64,000 bases of DNA from G965216695 sp965216695 (lineage in GTDB: Bacteria; Pseudomonadota; Gammaproteobacteria; Pseudomonadales; Azotimanducaceae): positions 3,348,001 through 3,412,000 of the forward strand of contig OZ244212.1 of NCBI GenBank assembly GCA_965216695.1, read 5' to 3'. The notes beneath the pieces are model-generated. The model was not told the origin of the DNA. It ran no database searches and worked only from the letters and a program-made list of their open reading frames with translations. The position numbers and the translations under genes are program-made. Positions 32,079 to 40,645 of the stretch are shown here, piece after piece. Within the stretch, counting starts at the first letter, position 1. Every line of letters starts with the position of its first letter.

Positions 32079-32657
32079 CTACCGAGCCACGATCTGATTG
32101 ATGGATTCCCGAGCGTCTGCGTCACTGAAGTGCTGCAGACGCACGGCGATCACAGCGTCCGGTAGCTTTGATTCGGCAGGCGCCGAATCGGTGTCTTCGC
32201 CGCTTAGATCCGCAGGAGCGGCGGCCACATAGTCGGCAACGCACGTTGCGTGCAGGTAGCCGCCGCCGCTGTACATCCCCTCCTCGAAGAAGCGGAGCGC
32301 CATCCGCCACGCATCCTTGCCGATCGTTTCGCGGCAGTGGCGGCAGCGGGCGCGTCCGGAAGGCGCAGGTTCCACCGGGCCCAATCGCTCGAGCCGGGGC
32401 CACCCCCGGGTCAGCGCGGCGTCCGCAAGCAACGCGTCGCCCTCAGCAAGGTCGCCGTCATACGCGGCGATCGCTACGGCGAGGGCTTCCGGGCGCTTGA
32501 AAGCCCCACATTGCGGATGGAACCACACGACCATCTCACCGTCTGCGAACGGGTTGGGTAACCGTTCGCCCAGCCGGAGTTCGCCCTTTTGGATCAGCTC
32601 CCCGCAGGCGCGGCACTTGGCGCGGCCGCTGGCGGCGGGTTCGAGCGCGTGATTCAT
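32079..32657 (-). CDS. protein with two PARP-type zinc fingers
   Basis: 192 residues from ATG 32657, with GGGAG upstream. Two repeats share a pattern: GRAKCRACGELIQKGELRLG with WFHPQCGAFKRPE, and GRARCRHCRETIGKDAWRMA with YLHATCVADYV. Each gives CxxC followed about 28-30 residues later by HxxC, as in the PARP-type (zf-PARP) finger that binds DNA nicks in eukaryotes. No catalytic domain is attached. The frame continues open far upstream to 35201 but that is antisense to the molybdopterin gene and has no homologous character. Convergent with the carotenoid oxygenase; divergent from the oxidoreductase. Confidence 0.75.
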   Translation of the reverse strand: MNHALEPAASGRAKCRACGELIQKGELRLGERLPNPFADGEMVVWFHPQCGAFKRPEALAVAIAAYDGDLAEGDALLADAALTRGWPRLERLGPVEPAPSGRARCRHCRETIGKDAWRMALRFFEEGMYSGGGYLHATCVADYVAAAPADLSGEDTDSAPAESKLPDAVIAVRLQHFSDADARESINQIVAR

Positions 32658-32924
32658 GAGGCTCCCCGTGACTGGTGTGCGATGGATTTTATCGCGTACG
32701 TCCGTCCAACGACTGCACGAGCGGCATTTCCGGCCGAGGTCTCGCGGACAATAGCCGGGGCGCGTGCGAAACGGTTCCCCAGGGTGCCGGGTAGGGTACC
32801 CAGGCCCGCGTGCCGCCTTCTCTCCAGCGGCCGCGGGCTTCTCTCGTCCGGCCGCGCCCGTCGAGGGGACATCAGGGTTAGAATCGGTCCCCCGCGCGTC
32901 TGCGCCGTTGGCTCCGGGTGCCGT

Positions 32925-35108
32925 TTGACCACCACGCATCACACCTTCTGCCGAATCTGCGAATCGCTGTGCGGACTGGACGTGGATGTGCGCGACGGTT
33001 CGGTTGTAGACATCCGTCCGGACAAGGCGCACGTGACCACTGGCGGGTTCGCGTGCCCGAAGGGCCTTTTTCAGCATCAACTGTTCAACTCGCCGGACCG
33101 CCTGCTGCACCCCATGCGGCGCACGGGCGATGATTGGGAACAGGTTGGCTGGGACGATGCGCTGGGCGATATCGGCTCGCGGGTGCGCGCGATCGTCGAT
33201 CAGCACGGACCCGACGCGGTGGCCATGTATGTGGGCACCGCAGCGGGTTTCGGGGTGTTGCACCCGATCTTCGCGCAGGGGTTCATGACGGGACTCGGGT
33301 CCGGCAACATGTATTCGTCGGCCACCCAGGACTGTGCCAACAAATTTGCAGTGGCGCACCGTATGTTCGGCTTTCCGTTCACGCTGCCGTTTCCGGACAT
33401 TGCGCGCACCTCCTGTCTGATCATCGTTGGTGCCAATCCCATGGTCAGCAAGTGGAGCTTTCTGCAGGTTGCCAATCCGCGCAAGCACATCAACGCTATC
33501 AAAGACCGGGGCGGCCGGGTCATCGTGGTGGATCCCCGGCGCACGGAAACCGCGAAGGCGGCCGGCGAACACGTGTTCATTCGACCGGGGTCCGACGTGT
33601 TCTTCTATCTTGCGTTTCTCAACGAACTGATTGCCCGGAACGCGGTCGATACCGCGACTGTGCAGGAGCACATGGATGGGTTCGATGAGATCCGCGGGCT
33701 GGTGTCTGGATGGACGCCAGAGGTATGTGAGCCGCACACCGGAATACCTGCGAACACGCTGCGCGATCTGGTGGCGGCCTACGTGCAGGCGGACGGTGCG
33801 GCCCTGTATTGCTCCACCGGCGTCAACATGAACGCGCACGGCACGGTGTCGTACTGGCTGCAGGAAGTCATCAATGCCGTCAGCGGCAATTTGGACCGGC
33901 ACGGCGGTGCACTGGTTGCCCGCGGCATCATCGACTTCGCGAAGTTCGGCAAGAAGAACAATCTGCTGGTGAAAGCAGAGCGCTCCCGGATTGGCGGCTT
34001 CGGCAAAACCAACGACACCTTCCCGGGGGGCATCCTCGCGGACGAAATTCTGACGGAAGGCAAGGGGCGGATTCGGGCGCTGTTCGTAACAGGCGGCAAT
34101 CCTCTGATGATGATGGCGGGCGCCGAGAAACTCGAACGTGCCTTCGCAGAGCTCGATCTGCTGGTAACGCTCGACATTCAACCGAGCGAAACGGCCCGCG
34201 CGGGACATTACATGTTGCCCTGCACATCGCCGCTGGAACGACCGGATCTGCCGTTCGTGTTTCCGCTGATGCTCGGGTTGCAGACGCGCCCGTACCTGCA
34301 GGCGACGGATGCGGTGGTACCGCCGCCGGGAGAAGCCCGCGACGAAGCAACCATTTACCTGGATCTTGCGCGTGCCAGCGGGGCGCCATTGTTTGGCTCG
34401 GGTATCTTTCAGCGCATCATGGAATTCTCGCGCTGGCTTGCGGCGCGCACGAGCGGGCGAACCTCGTCTTACCGGCGGGTTCCGGAACGCGCAGTGCTCG
34501 GGCTGCTTTTGAAACTCTGCGGCCAACCGGGGTTTCGCCGGCTGTTGAGATCGCCGCACGGCGTACTGCGGCCGGATCACAGTGCCGGATCGTTTCTCGG
34601 GGAGCGCGTCTACACAGACAACGGACGGGTACAGCTCGCGCCAGCGGACTTGAAGGCCCGCCTGCAACGGTTCGTAACGGGAGAACCGCTTCTGCCTGCT
34701 GCGGACGGTCGCTATCTGCTGATCACCAAGCGCGCGGTTACCACGCACAATTCCTGGACCCACAACTACGCGCCGTTTCTGCGCAATGGCAACGACCAGA
34801 ATTTCGTGTACATGCACACCGATGACATGCGCAACGAAGGCTTTGCCGAACGCGACATGGTGGACGTAGTGAGTGAGACCGGGCGGATCCAGTTGCGGGT
34901 GGCCGCGCTCGACGACCTGATGCCCGGCGTTGTTGCGGTGCCGCATGGGTGGGGCCACCAGAAGAGCGGCTTGTCCATCGCCCGCACCGCCGGCGGCGCC
35001 AACGTGAACCGGCTGCACGCGTCCGGACCCGAACACGTGGACGACATTTCGGGCATGTCGACGCTCACTGGTGTGCCGGTTCGACTGGTACGCGCGAACG
35101 CCGCCTGA
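32925..35108 (+). CDS. molybdopterin oxidoreductase with N-terminal 4Fe-4S cluster
   Basis: About 727 residues from TTG 32925, the start that leaves THHTFCRICESLCGLDVD near the N-terminus; no good ATG or Shine-Dalgarno is visible, so the start is tentative. C9-x2-C12-x3-C16 with C44 in GGFACPKG bind a 4Fe-4S cluster. SSATQDCANKFAVAHRMFG (with Cys as possible Mo ligand), IIVGANPMVSKWSF and VDPRRTETAK are bis-MGD signatures, and LLITKRAVTTHNSWTHN plus GRIQLRVAALDDLMPG form the C-terminal dinucleotide-binding domain. It belongs to the formate dehydrogenase / nitrate reductase-like cytoplasmic group. An SDR gene follows 17 bp later and may be its operon partner. Substrate unknown. Confidence 0.85.
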   Translation: MTTTHHTFCRICESLCGLDVDVRDGSVVDIRPDKAHVTTGGFACPKGLFQHQLFNSPDRLLHPMRRTGDDWEQVGWDDALGDIGSRVRAIVDQHGPDAVAMYVGTAAGFGVLHPIFAQGFMTGLGSGNMYSSATQDCANKFAVAHRMFGFPFTLPFPDIARTSCLIIVGANPMVSKWSFLQVANPRKHINAIKDRGGRVIVVDPRRTETAKAAGEHVFIRPGSDVFFYLAFLNELIARNAVDTATVQEHMDGFDEIRGLVSGWTPEVCEPHTGIPANTLRDLVAAYVQADGAALYCSTGVNMNAHGTVSYWLQEVINAVSGNLDRHGGALVARGIIDFAKFGKKNNLLVKAERSRIGGFGKTNDTFPGGILADEILTEGKGRIRALFVTGGNPLMMMAGAEKLERAFAELDLLVTLDIQPSETARAGHYMLPCTSPLERPDLPFVFPLMLGLQTRPYLQATDAVVPPPGEARDEATIYLDLARASGAPLFGSGIFQRIMEFSRWLAARTSGRTSSYRRVPERAVLGLLLKLCGQPGFRRLLRSPHGVLRPDHSAGSFLGERVYTDNGRVQLAPADLKARLQRFVTGEPLLPAADGRYLLITKRAVTTHNSWTHNYAPFLRNGNDQNFVYMHTDDMRNEGFAERDMVDVVSETGRIQLRVAALDDLMPGVVAVPHGWGHQKSGLSIARTAGGANVNRLHASGPEHVDDISGMSTLTGVPVRLVRANAA

Positions 35109-35125
35109 CGGCGGCGTAGTCACAC

Positions 35126-36166
35126 GTGTCGCACGGCAGATTCGACAATCCGGTAAGCGCGACCCTTGCCGGTTTTCGTGACCGGTTTCGCCGGCAGCCA
35201 CTTGCCGATCGGTTCACGAACGCCGATCGACTGGACGGCAAGCGCGTACTAATAACGGGCGCAAACTCCGGACTTGGATTCGCCACCGCTGTCGCCGCGG
35301 CCGCGCGGGGTGCGTCGGTTGTGATGGCGGGACGCAGTGACATCCCGGGTGCGGGCGAGCGGGTTCGCGCGTTAAGCGGCGCGTCGGCGGTGCAGATGCA
35401 GCGACTCGACCTGAGCGACTTCGACTCGATCCATGCGGGGGTCGATGCGCTGGCGGAGACGTCCGCGCCGTTCGATGTGGTATTGCTGAACGCTGCCACC
35501 ACGCTGCCCGAGGCACGGCAGACCGCAGCGGGCCAGGACCAGATGTTCATGGTGAACTATCTCGCCAACGTCGTGCTCGTGTTCCTGCTGCTGGATCGTG
35601 GGTTGATTGCGCTCGGCGCGATGCCTGCGCCACGCGTGATCGTGATCTCCTCGGACAGCCATCGCGGAGCGTCGGCAATCGACTATAGCGAGTTCGGCAC
35701 GTTCTTCGACTATGGCGTGCGCAAAGCCATTGCCAACTACAGCTACTTCAAGCTGGTGCTGAACACCTTTGCTACCGCGTTGCATCGCCGGGTAAATCGG
35801 GACGCACAGGCACCGCGCGTCTGTGTCAACCTGATCTGCCCCGGGCCGGTGAACAGCAATATCATCAAGGAAGCGCCGTTGGCGTTGCGGGCGGTGCTGC
35901 GGGCTCTTTTTACCGTGATTTTCAAATCGCCGGAGCGCGCGGCGGACCCTGTGGTGTATCTCGCGGCGAGCGACGACTTCAGCAAACGCAGCAACGTCTA
36001 CCTGCACATGTTCACTGAGAAGCGGATGGATCCGAAGGTTTACGATCCGTCGGCGGGTGATGCGTTGTGGGATGCATCGCTCGCGCTGTGGCGGGACCTC
36101 GATCCGAGAGCCGCCAAGGTTATCGATCGCGTAACACGCCGGTTGTCTGAACCGAGTCGCGGCTAA
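35126..36166 (+). CDS. short-chain dehydrogenase/reductase, protochlorophyllide reductase-like
   Basis: 346 residues. The cofactor-binding motif is KRVLITGANSGLGFATAV; the catalytic Ser lies in RVIVISSDSHRGAS and the YxxxK pair in NYSYFKLVLNTFA. The layout and length match the retinol dehydrogenase / POR-like SDR group, which is longer than classical SDRs. GTG 35126 is the likely start. It follows the 4Fe-4S molybdopterin oxidoreductase by 17 bp; with a carotenoid oxygenase close by, retinoid- or apocarotenoid-like substrates are conceivable but not shown. Confidence 0.85.
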   Translation: MSHGRFDNPVSATLAGFRDRFRRQPLADRFTNADRLDGKRVLITGANSGLGFATAVAAAARGASVVMAGRSDIPGAGERVRALSGASAVQMQRLDLSDFDSIHAGVDALAETSAPFDVVLLNAATTLPEARQTAAGQDQMFMVNYLANVVLVFLLLDRGLIALGAMPAPRVIVISSDSHRGASAIDYSEFGTFFDYGVRKAIANYSYFKLVLNTFATALHRRVNRDAQAPRVCVNLICPGPVNSNIIKEAPLALRAVLRALFTVIFKSPERAADPVVYLAASDDFSKRSNVYLHMFTEKRMDPKVYDPSAGDALWDASLALWRDLDPRAAKVIDRVTRRLSEPSRG

Positions 36167-36756
36167 CGCGGCTCCTCGAGTCGTATCAGAAGCGTTTCGC
36201 GGTCGCGGGCGCGTCCGAGCATTGCGTAGTACAGGTCGATTGTGCCGTTCAGGTGGCCGTATTTGGCGTCGAACAACGCGAGCGTGCGCTCCAGCACGTC
36301 AGATTCCGCGGTCGCCAACGGCACCGCCCGGGGGATCCGTGTATCGGACGTACCGTTGCGCTCGAGCGTCAATGGCGTCGACGCCTTGAGAACGGCGGCC
36401 GCGGCCGGCGTGCTGTCGTAGAGCACCGTTGGTGTTCCTTCGTCATCCGCGACCCATGTTCGTACGTCCATGGGGTCAGGCTTCGTGGCAAGCGTCAGCA
36501 CCGCTACTTCCGCGGATTCCCACTGATAGCGGACGTACGCGAACACCCCACCTGCCGCGAGCGCAACAGCCGCAGCCATTCCGACCACCAGACCGACATC
36601 GGACGGCGTGGGCCGGGCGACGAATTTTACGAACGCGAACAGCATCAGCAGAGCCGCGAGCGCCGCCAGGACGCCGCCGCGCAATCCGTAGGCAGCCACG
36701 GCAGCGAGCAACGATACCAGAGCGATCAGAGGCGCGGGTCTGACGATTGCAGCCAT
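36163..36756 (-). CDS. DUF1499-type membrane protein
   Basis: About 197 residues from ATG 36756, with GGAGG upstream; the frame is open to 36873 but that extension overlaps the SelO start. It begins with three or four hydrophobic segments (PLIALVSLLAAVAAYGL, LAALAALLMLFAFVKF, VGLVVGMAAAVALAAGGVFA), then a soluble domain with ERTLALFDAKYGHLNGT. This matches membrane proteins with a DUF1499-like periplasmic part. Function unknown. Convergent with the SDR gene by a 4-bp overlap and divergent from selO. Confidence 0.65.
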   Translation of the reverse strand: MAAIVRPAPLIALVSLLAAVAAYGLRGGVLAALAALLMLFAFVKFVARPTPSDVGLVVGMAAAVALAAGGVFAYVRYQWESAEVAVLTLATKPDPMDVRTWVADDEGTPTVLYDSTPAAAAVLKASTPLTLERNGTSDTRIPRAVPLATAESDVLERTLALFDAKYGHLNGTIDLYYAMLGRARDRETLLIRLEEPR

Positions 36757-36839
36757 AGGGGCCTCCGGCAGTAAGCGGGATTCGGCAGCACGCGGACGCA
36801 GTCTGGGATGCACCGCTATGCCAATGTACCATTGATTGG

Positions 36840-38450
36840 ATGCAGGACGTTCCCACAATCGCAGTTGATGCACCGCTGTCGGCGCTTGAGTTCGACAACG
36901 TATTTACGCGTGAGCTACCGGCGGATGCTGAAGAGGGACCGAAACGGCGTCAGGTTGCCGGTGCCTGTTACTCCCGTGTGCAGCCGACACCGGTTGCAGC
37001 GCCGACGCTCGTGGCGTACTCGGACGACGTGGCCCGCATGCTCGGGCTCGACCCGCAGGTGTGTACGTCGGAACGCTTCGCCGAGGTGTTCACGGGCAAT
37101 CGGGTTTTGCCGGGTATGGATCCCCACGCCACGTGCTACGGCGGCCACCAGTTCGGCAATTGGGCCGGTCAACTTGGTGACGGCCGCGCGATCAATCTGG
37201 GCGAACTGCTGAACGCGCAAGGTGAGCGGTTCATGCTGCAGTTGAAGGGTGCGGGGTTAACACCGTACTCGCGTACCGCGGACGGCCTGGCGGTGCTGCG
37301 GTCGAGCGTACGCGAGTTTCTGTGCAGCGAAGCCATGCACCACCTGGGCGTGCCGACGACGCGTGCGCTGTCGCTGACGCTCACCGGCGAACAGGTGATG
37401 CGCGACATGTTCTACGATGGCAATGCCGCGCTCGAACCGGGTGCGGTGGTGTGTCGCGTGGCGCCGTCGTTTCTGCGCTTTGGCCACTTCGAGATTCTCG
37501 CAGCGCGCAAGGAGCACGCGTTGCTCGCGCGACTGGCCGATCACGCGATCGATCATTATTTCCCCGGTGTGCGCGCTGAACAGGGCCCTGCACGCTACGC
37601 GGCCTGGTTCCGCGCAGTGGCGGATCTGACCCGAACGATGATCGTTGGTTGGATGCGCGTGGGGTTTGTGCACGGCGTCATGAACACGGACAACATGTCG
37701 ATCCTCGGCCTTACGATCGACTACGGCCCGTATGGCTGGCTGGACGATTACGATCCCGATTGGACACCGAACACTACGGACGCGGGTCAGCGCCGATATC
37801 GCTATGGACAGCAGCCGGCGGTGGCGCTCTGGAATCTGGTGCGTTTTGCAGAAGCGATTTATCCGCTGGTGGGTGATGCGAAACCGCTGGAATCGGTGTT
37901 GCAGTCGTTCGAAAGCGACTATCTCGGTGATTGGGCTCAGATGATGGCCGCTAAACTGGGCTTGCCGGCGTTCGACCCGTCGCAGGACGCGGCGTTGGTG
38001 GAGGATTTGGACGGAGTGTTGCGCTCACTCGAGACCGACATGACCCGATTTTACCGTCTGCTCGCGCAACTCGAGCCCGACGCGACGGATCTGGCGTGGC
38101 TCGAGGCACTCCGACCCGCGTTCTACCAGCCGGACGCCATGGTGGGCGACGTTCGTGCGGGCTGGCTAGATTGGTTGCAGCGCTACCGGGCGCGCACCAC
38201 CGAAGTGAATGCATGGTCCGGTCGCCGCGCGCGCATGGATGCAGTAAACCCGCATTTCGTACTTCGCAACTATCTCGCACAACTTGCGATCGACGCGGCA
38301 GAGCAGGGCAATTTTGCGCCGGTACGACGTTTGCTTGATGTGCTGCGCGACCCCTACACCGAGCGGCCCGAGGATTCGGATCTGGCGGAGTTGCGACCGG
38401 ACTGGGCGCGCACGCGGCCGGGTTGTTCGCAGCTTTCGTGCAGTTCCTAG
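36840..38450 (+). CDS. selO: protein adenylyltransferase SelO (YdiU family)
   Basis: 536 residues. SelO is a pseudokinase-fold enzyme that transfers AMP to protein Ser, Thr or Tyr. The N-terminal signature YGGHQFGNWAGQLGDGRA is followed by QLKGAGLTPYSRTADG, EFLCSEAMHHLGVPTTRA, VNTDNMS-like MNTDNMSILGLTIDYGPYGW with metal-binding Asn/Asp, and RYGQQPAVALWNLVRFAE. The protein ends CSQLSCSS, the conserved redox-active Cys pair that controls SelO activity in E. coli. Complete and canonical. The downstream carboxylesterase gene begins inside its last codons. Confidence 0.95.
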   Translation: MQDVPTIAVDAPLSALEFDNVFTRELPADAEEGPKRRQVAGACYSRVQPTPVAAPTLVAYSDDVARMLGLDPQVCTSERFAEVFTGNRVLPGMDPHATCYGGHQFGNWAGQLGDGRAINLGELLNAQGERFMLQLKGAGLTPYSRTADGLAVLRSSVREFLCSEAMHHLGVPTTRALSLTLTGEQVMRDMFYDGNAALEPGAVVCRVAPSFLRFGHFEILAARKEHALLARLADHAIDHYFPGVRAEQGPARYAAWFRAVADLTRTMIVGWMRVGFVHGVMNTDNMSILGLTIDYGPYGWLDDYDPDWTPNTTDAGQRRYRYGQQPAVALWNLVRFAEAIYPLVGDAKPLESVLQSFESDYLGDWAQMMAAKLGLPAFDPSQDAALVEDLDGVLRSLETDMTRFYRLLAQLEPDATDLAWLEALRPAFYQPDAMVGDVRAGWLDWLQRYRARTTEVNAWSGRRARMDAVNPHFVLRNYLAQLAIDAAEQGNFAPVRRLLDVLRDPYTERPEDSDLAELRPDWARTRPGCSQLSCSS

Positions 38451-40108
38451 GCCGGGCCGGTGTCGCCGTTGTTCTCCTGTCGCTTTGTGCGTTGGCCACT
38501 TCCTGCGGCAATCTCGTGAACCTCTCACCTCAAGACGATGCGCTGGTAGTAGCGACTGGACTCGGTTCCGTTCGCGGCGCGTGGGAGGTGGACGGTAGAA
38601 ACGCTGGCGGCAACCACGTGCGTGTGTTTCGCGGGGTGCCGTATGCCGCACCCCCGGTGGGGAGATTGCGATGGCGGGCGCCGGAACCGGTGCAGCCCTG
38701 GGCGGGGACTTATGATGCTACGGCCTTCCAAGCAGCGTGCTATCAACAACTCGGCGAAGATGACGGCTTCGTGTGGGCTCGTGGGACGTTCCCCCGCAGT
38801 GAGGATTGCCTGTACCTGAACATCTGGTCGCGGGACCGCGCGCGTGACCTTCCGGTAATGGTGTGGTTCCACGGGGGCAGCCATACCGGCGGCTACGCAC
38901 ATTCGGAGATCTTCAACGGGACGAGGTTTGCGCAACAGGACGTGGTTCTGGTCAGCGTCAACTACCGGCTCGGTTCACTCGGTTTTCTTGCGCACCCCAC
39001 ACTCGCAGACGAGTCGCCGCACGGAGCGACGGGCAACTACGGTCTGCTGGACAAAGTGGCTGCGCTCCGGTGGGTGCGCGATCACATTGGTGCGTTCGGT
39101 GGCGATGCGGGCAACGTAACGGTTTTTGGCCAGTCTGCAGGCGCAATGAGCGTATGCGCGTTGATGACCTCGCCGCTCGCGCACGGCCTGTTTCATAAGG
39201 CGATCGGCCAGTCGGCCGCCTGCCTGCTTCCGGAAGCAGTTCCGGCGCGCGACGTTGCGTACTCGCACGCGGATGCGTTGGTGGCGAAGGCATTGGAAGA
39301 ACGTGGTCAGCTTGCCGGTGACGGCGATATGTTGAGCAGATTGCGTGCGTTGTCCCCGAAGGACATTCTCGCGGCCGAACGACAGAGCGATTGGGCGGCA
39401 CACGCGCCGAAACTGGTCGTCGACGGTTACGCGCTGCGTCGCGCGCCGGTGCAAACTTTCGTGAAAGGGGAGCAGATGCGCATTCCGGTGCTCGTCGGAT
39501 CGTTATCGAACGAAGGTCATGAACTGATCCGTCTGGACGAGTCCCTGTCTTCGGAGACGCTCGTTCAACGGGTGCGTAGGGTGTTCGGTGACGCAGCCGA
39601 TGCGCTCCTGGTCGCTTACGCGGCTGAAGCCGCGCAGTCGCCCGGCCTCGCATTCAGGGAGATGCTCACCGACCGGTTCATGGCATGGCAGATGCGCCGA
39701 TGGGCCGAGTTGCAGCGGCACGTCGGCCAGGCGAGCTATCTTTACTTTATGAGTCATCCAACGCCAGCGTTTCGACTTTACACGCCCGACGACCCTGAGC
39801 TTGCGCTGCCTGACGGGCCGCGCAGCGCTGGCGCTTATCACTCCGGCGAACTCGCCTACGTGTTCGATACGCTGCACCGCGTTGGGCACGACTGGAATGA
39901 CAGAGACCGGGCGCTCGCCCGAACGATCAACGGCTACTGGACGCAGTTTGCGCGTACCGGCGATCCCAATGGCTCTCCGTTGCCCCGTTGGCCCGGTTAT
40001 GACCCCGAATCCCACGCCACCATGGTCTTCGATTCCGATACGCGTGCCGTGAACGGGGTGCGCGTTGACAAACTCGCGGTGCTCGATCGCGCAATCCGCG
40101 ACCGCTGA
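38423..40108 (+). CDS. type B carboxylesterase, probably a lipoprotein
   Basis: 561 residues. The N-terminus has a hydrophobic stretch VAVVLLSLCALATSC, a plausible but non-ideal lipobox. The alpha/beta-hydrolase signature of type B esterases is complete: EDCLYLNIWSRD, VMVWFHGGSHTGGY (oxyanion hole), VTVFGQSAGAMSVC with the nucleophile Ser, and GAYHSGELAYVF with the catalytic His. The start is TTG 38423 or GTG 38438; both overlap selO. It likely hydrolyses carboxylic esters in the envelope. Co-transcription with selO is probable. Confidence 0.85.
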   Translation: MFAAFVQFLGRAGVAVVLLSLCALATSCGNLVNLSPQDDALVVATGLGSVRGAWEVDGRNAGGNHVRVFRGVPYAAPPVGRLRWRAPEPVQPWAGTYDATAFQAACYQQLGEDDGFVWARGTFPRSEDCLYLNIWSRDRARDLPVMVWFHGGSHTGGYAHSEIFNGTRFAQQDVVLVSVNYRLGSLGFLAHPTLADESPHGATGNYGLLDKVAALRWVRDHIGAFGGDAGNVTVFGQSAGAMSVCALMTSPLAHGLFHKAIGQSAACLLPEAVPARDVAYSHADALVAKALEERGQLAGDGDMLSRLRALSPKDILAAERQSDWAAHAPKLVVDGYALRRAPVQTFVKGEQMRIPVLVGSLSNEGHELIRLDESLSSETLVQRVRRVFGDAADALLVAYAAEAAQSPGLAFREMLTDRFMAWQMRRWAELQRHVGQASYLYFMSHPTPAFRLYTPDDPELALPDGPRSAGAYHSGELAYVFDTLHRVGHDWNDRDRALARTINGYWTQFARTGDPNGSPLPRWPGYDPESHATMVFDSDTRAVNGVRVDKLAVLDRAIRDR

Positions 40109-40228
40109 CGGGTCGTCTATTGGGGTCTCGAACCGAGGTGCGTGACACTGTTTGCGCGGGCGGTTCTGCTACGCTGCCCAGTCGGCGGTCGTTCGGACCG
40201 GACTTTCGTTCAGATCGAGAGGGTGCAG

Positions 40229-40645
40229 ATGTCGCAGAATCGATGGATCGGAGCCGCGCTGGCTGGGGTTGCGCTGCTGCTTGCCGGGTGTGCCACCACG
40301 TCGTACACACCGGCGGTGTGGGTTGGCGCCACGTTCGACGAACTGCACCGGGCATTCGGCGACCCCGAAGCGGTTCTGGTGAACCCGAGCAACAACCGGG
40401 TGTACGTCTTTCGCGAAACGCCCCAGCAACTGGACGAAACGAAACTCACCTATGGCGATGGCGAGATTGTGATGGAGGACGCCGGCTGCGCAATTCTGTT
40501 CGAGATGGTGGAAACCACGGTGGCGCGCTGGGACTGGTACGGCGACGGGTGTGAAGGGATCGAGGTGCCGTTGCCGTATCAGACGCGTCTGCCGGACTAC
40601 GAAAGGGCCGACGATCAGGGATCGGCGGGCGTCGGCGGCAGATAA
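40229..40645 (+). CDS. small lipoprotein of unknown function
   Basis: 138 residues from ATG 40229, with GAGAGGG upstream; the frame extends to 40142 without coding character. The signal peptide ends in GVALLLAGCATT with a clear LAGC lipobox. The mature part starts TFDELHRAFGDPEAVL, a short module recalling the SmpA/OmlA turn and also the beginning of the island lipoprotein at 17190-17714, and has two later Cys. No family is assigned. The 3' end overlaps the AbgT transporter stop by 31 bp on the opposite strand. Confidence 0.72.
   Translation: MSQNRWIGAALAGVALLLAGCATTSYTPAVWVGATFDELHRAFGDPEAVLVNPSNNRVYVFRETPQQLDETKLTYGDGEIVMEDAGCAILFEMVETTVARWDWYGDGCEGIEVPLPYQTRLPDYERADDQGSAGVGGR

Noticed and set aside
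32660..35201. Very long minus-strand open frame running upstream of the zinc-finger gene
   Set aside because: It is antisense to the molybdopterin oxidoreductase, is arginine- and histidine-rich without family character, and the zinc-finger protein has its own ATG and ribosome site. Long antisense frames are common in high-GC genes.
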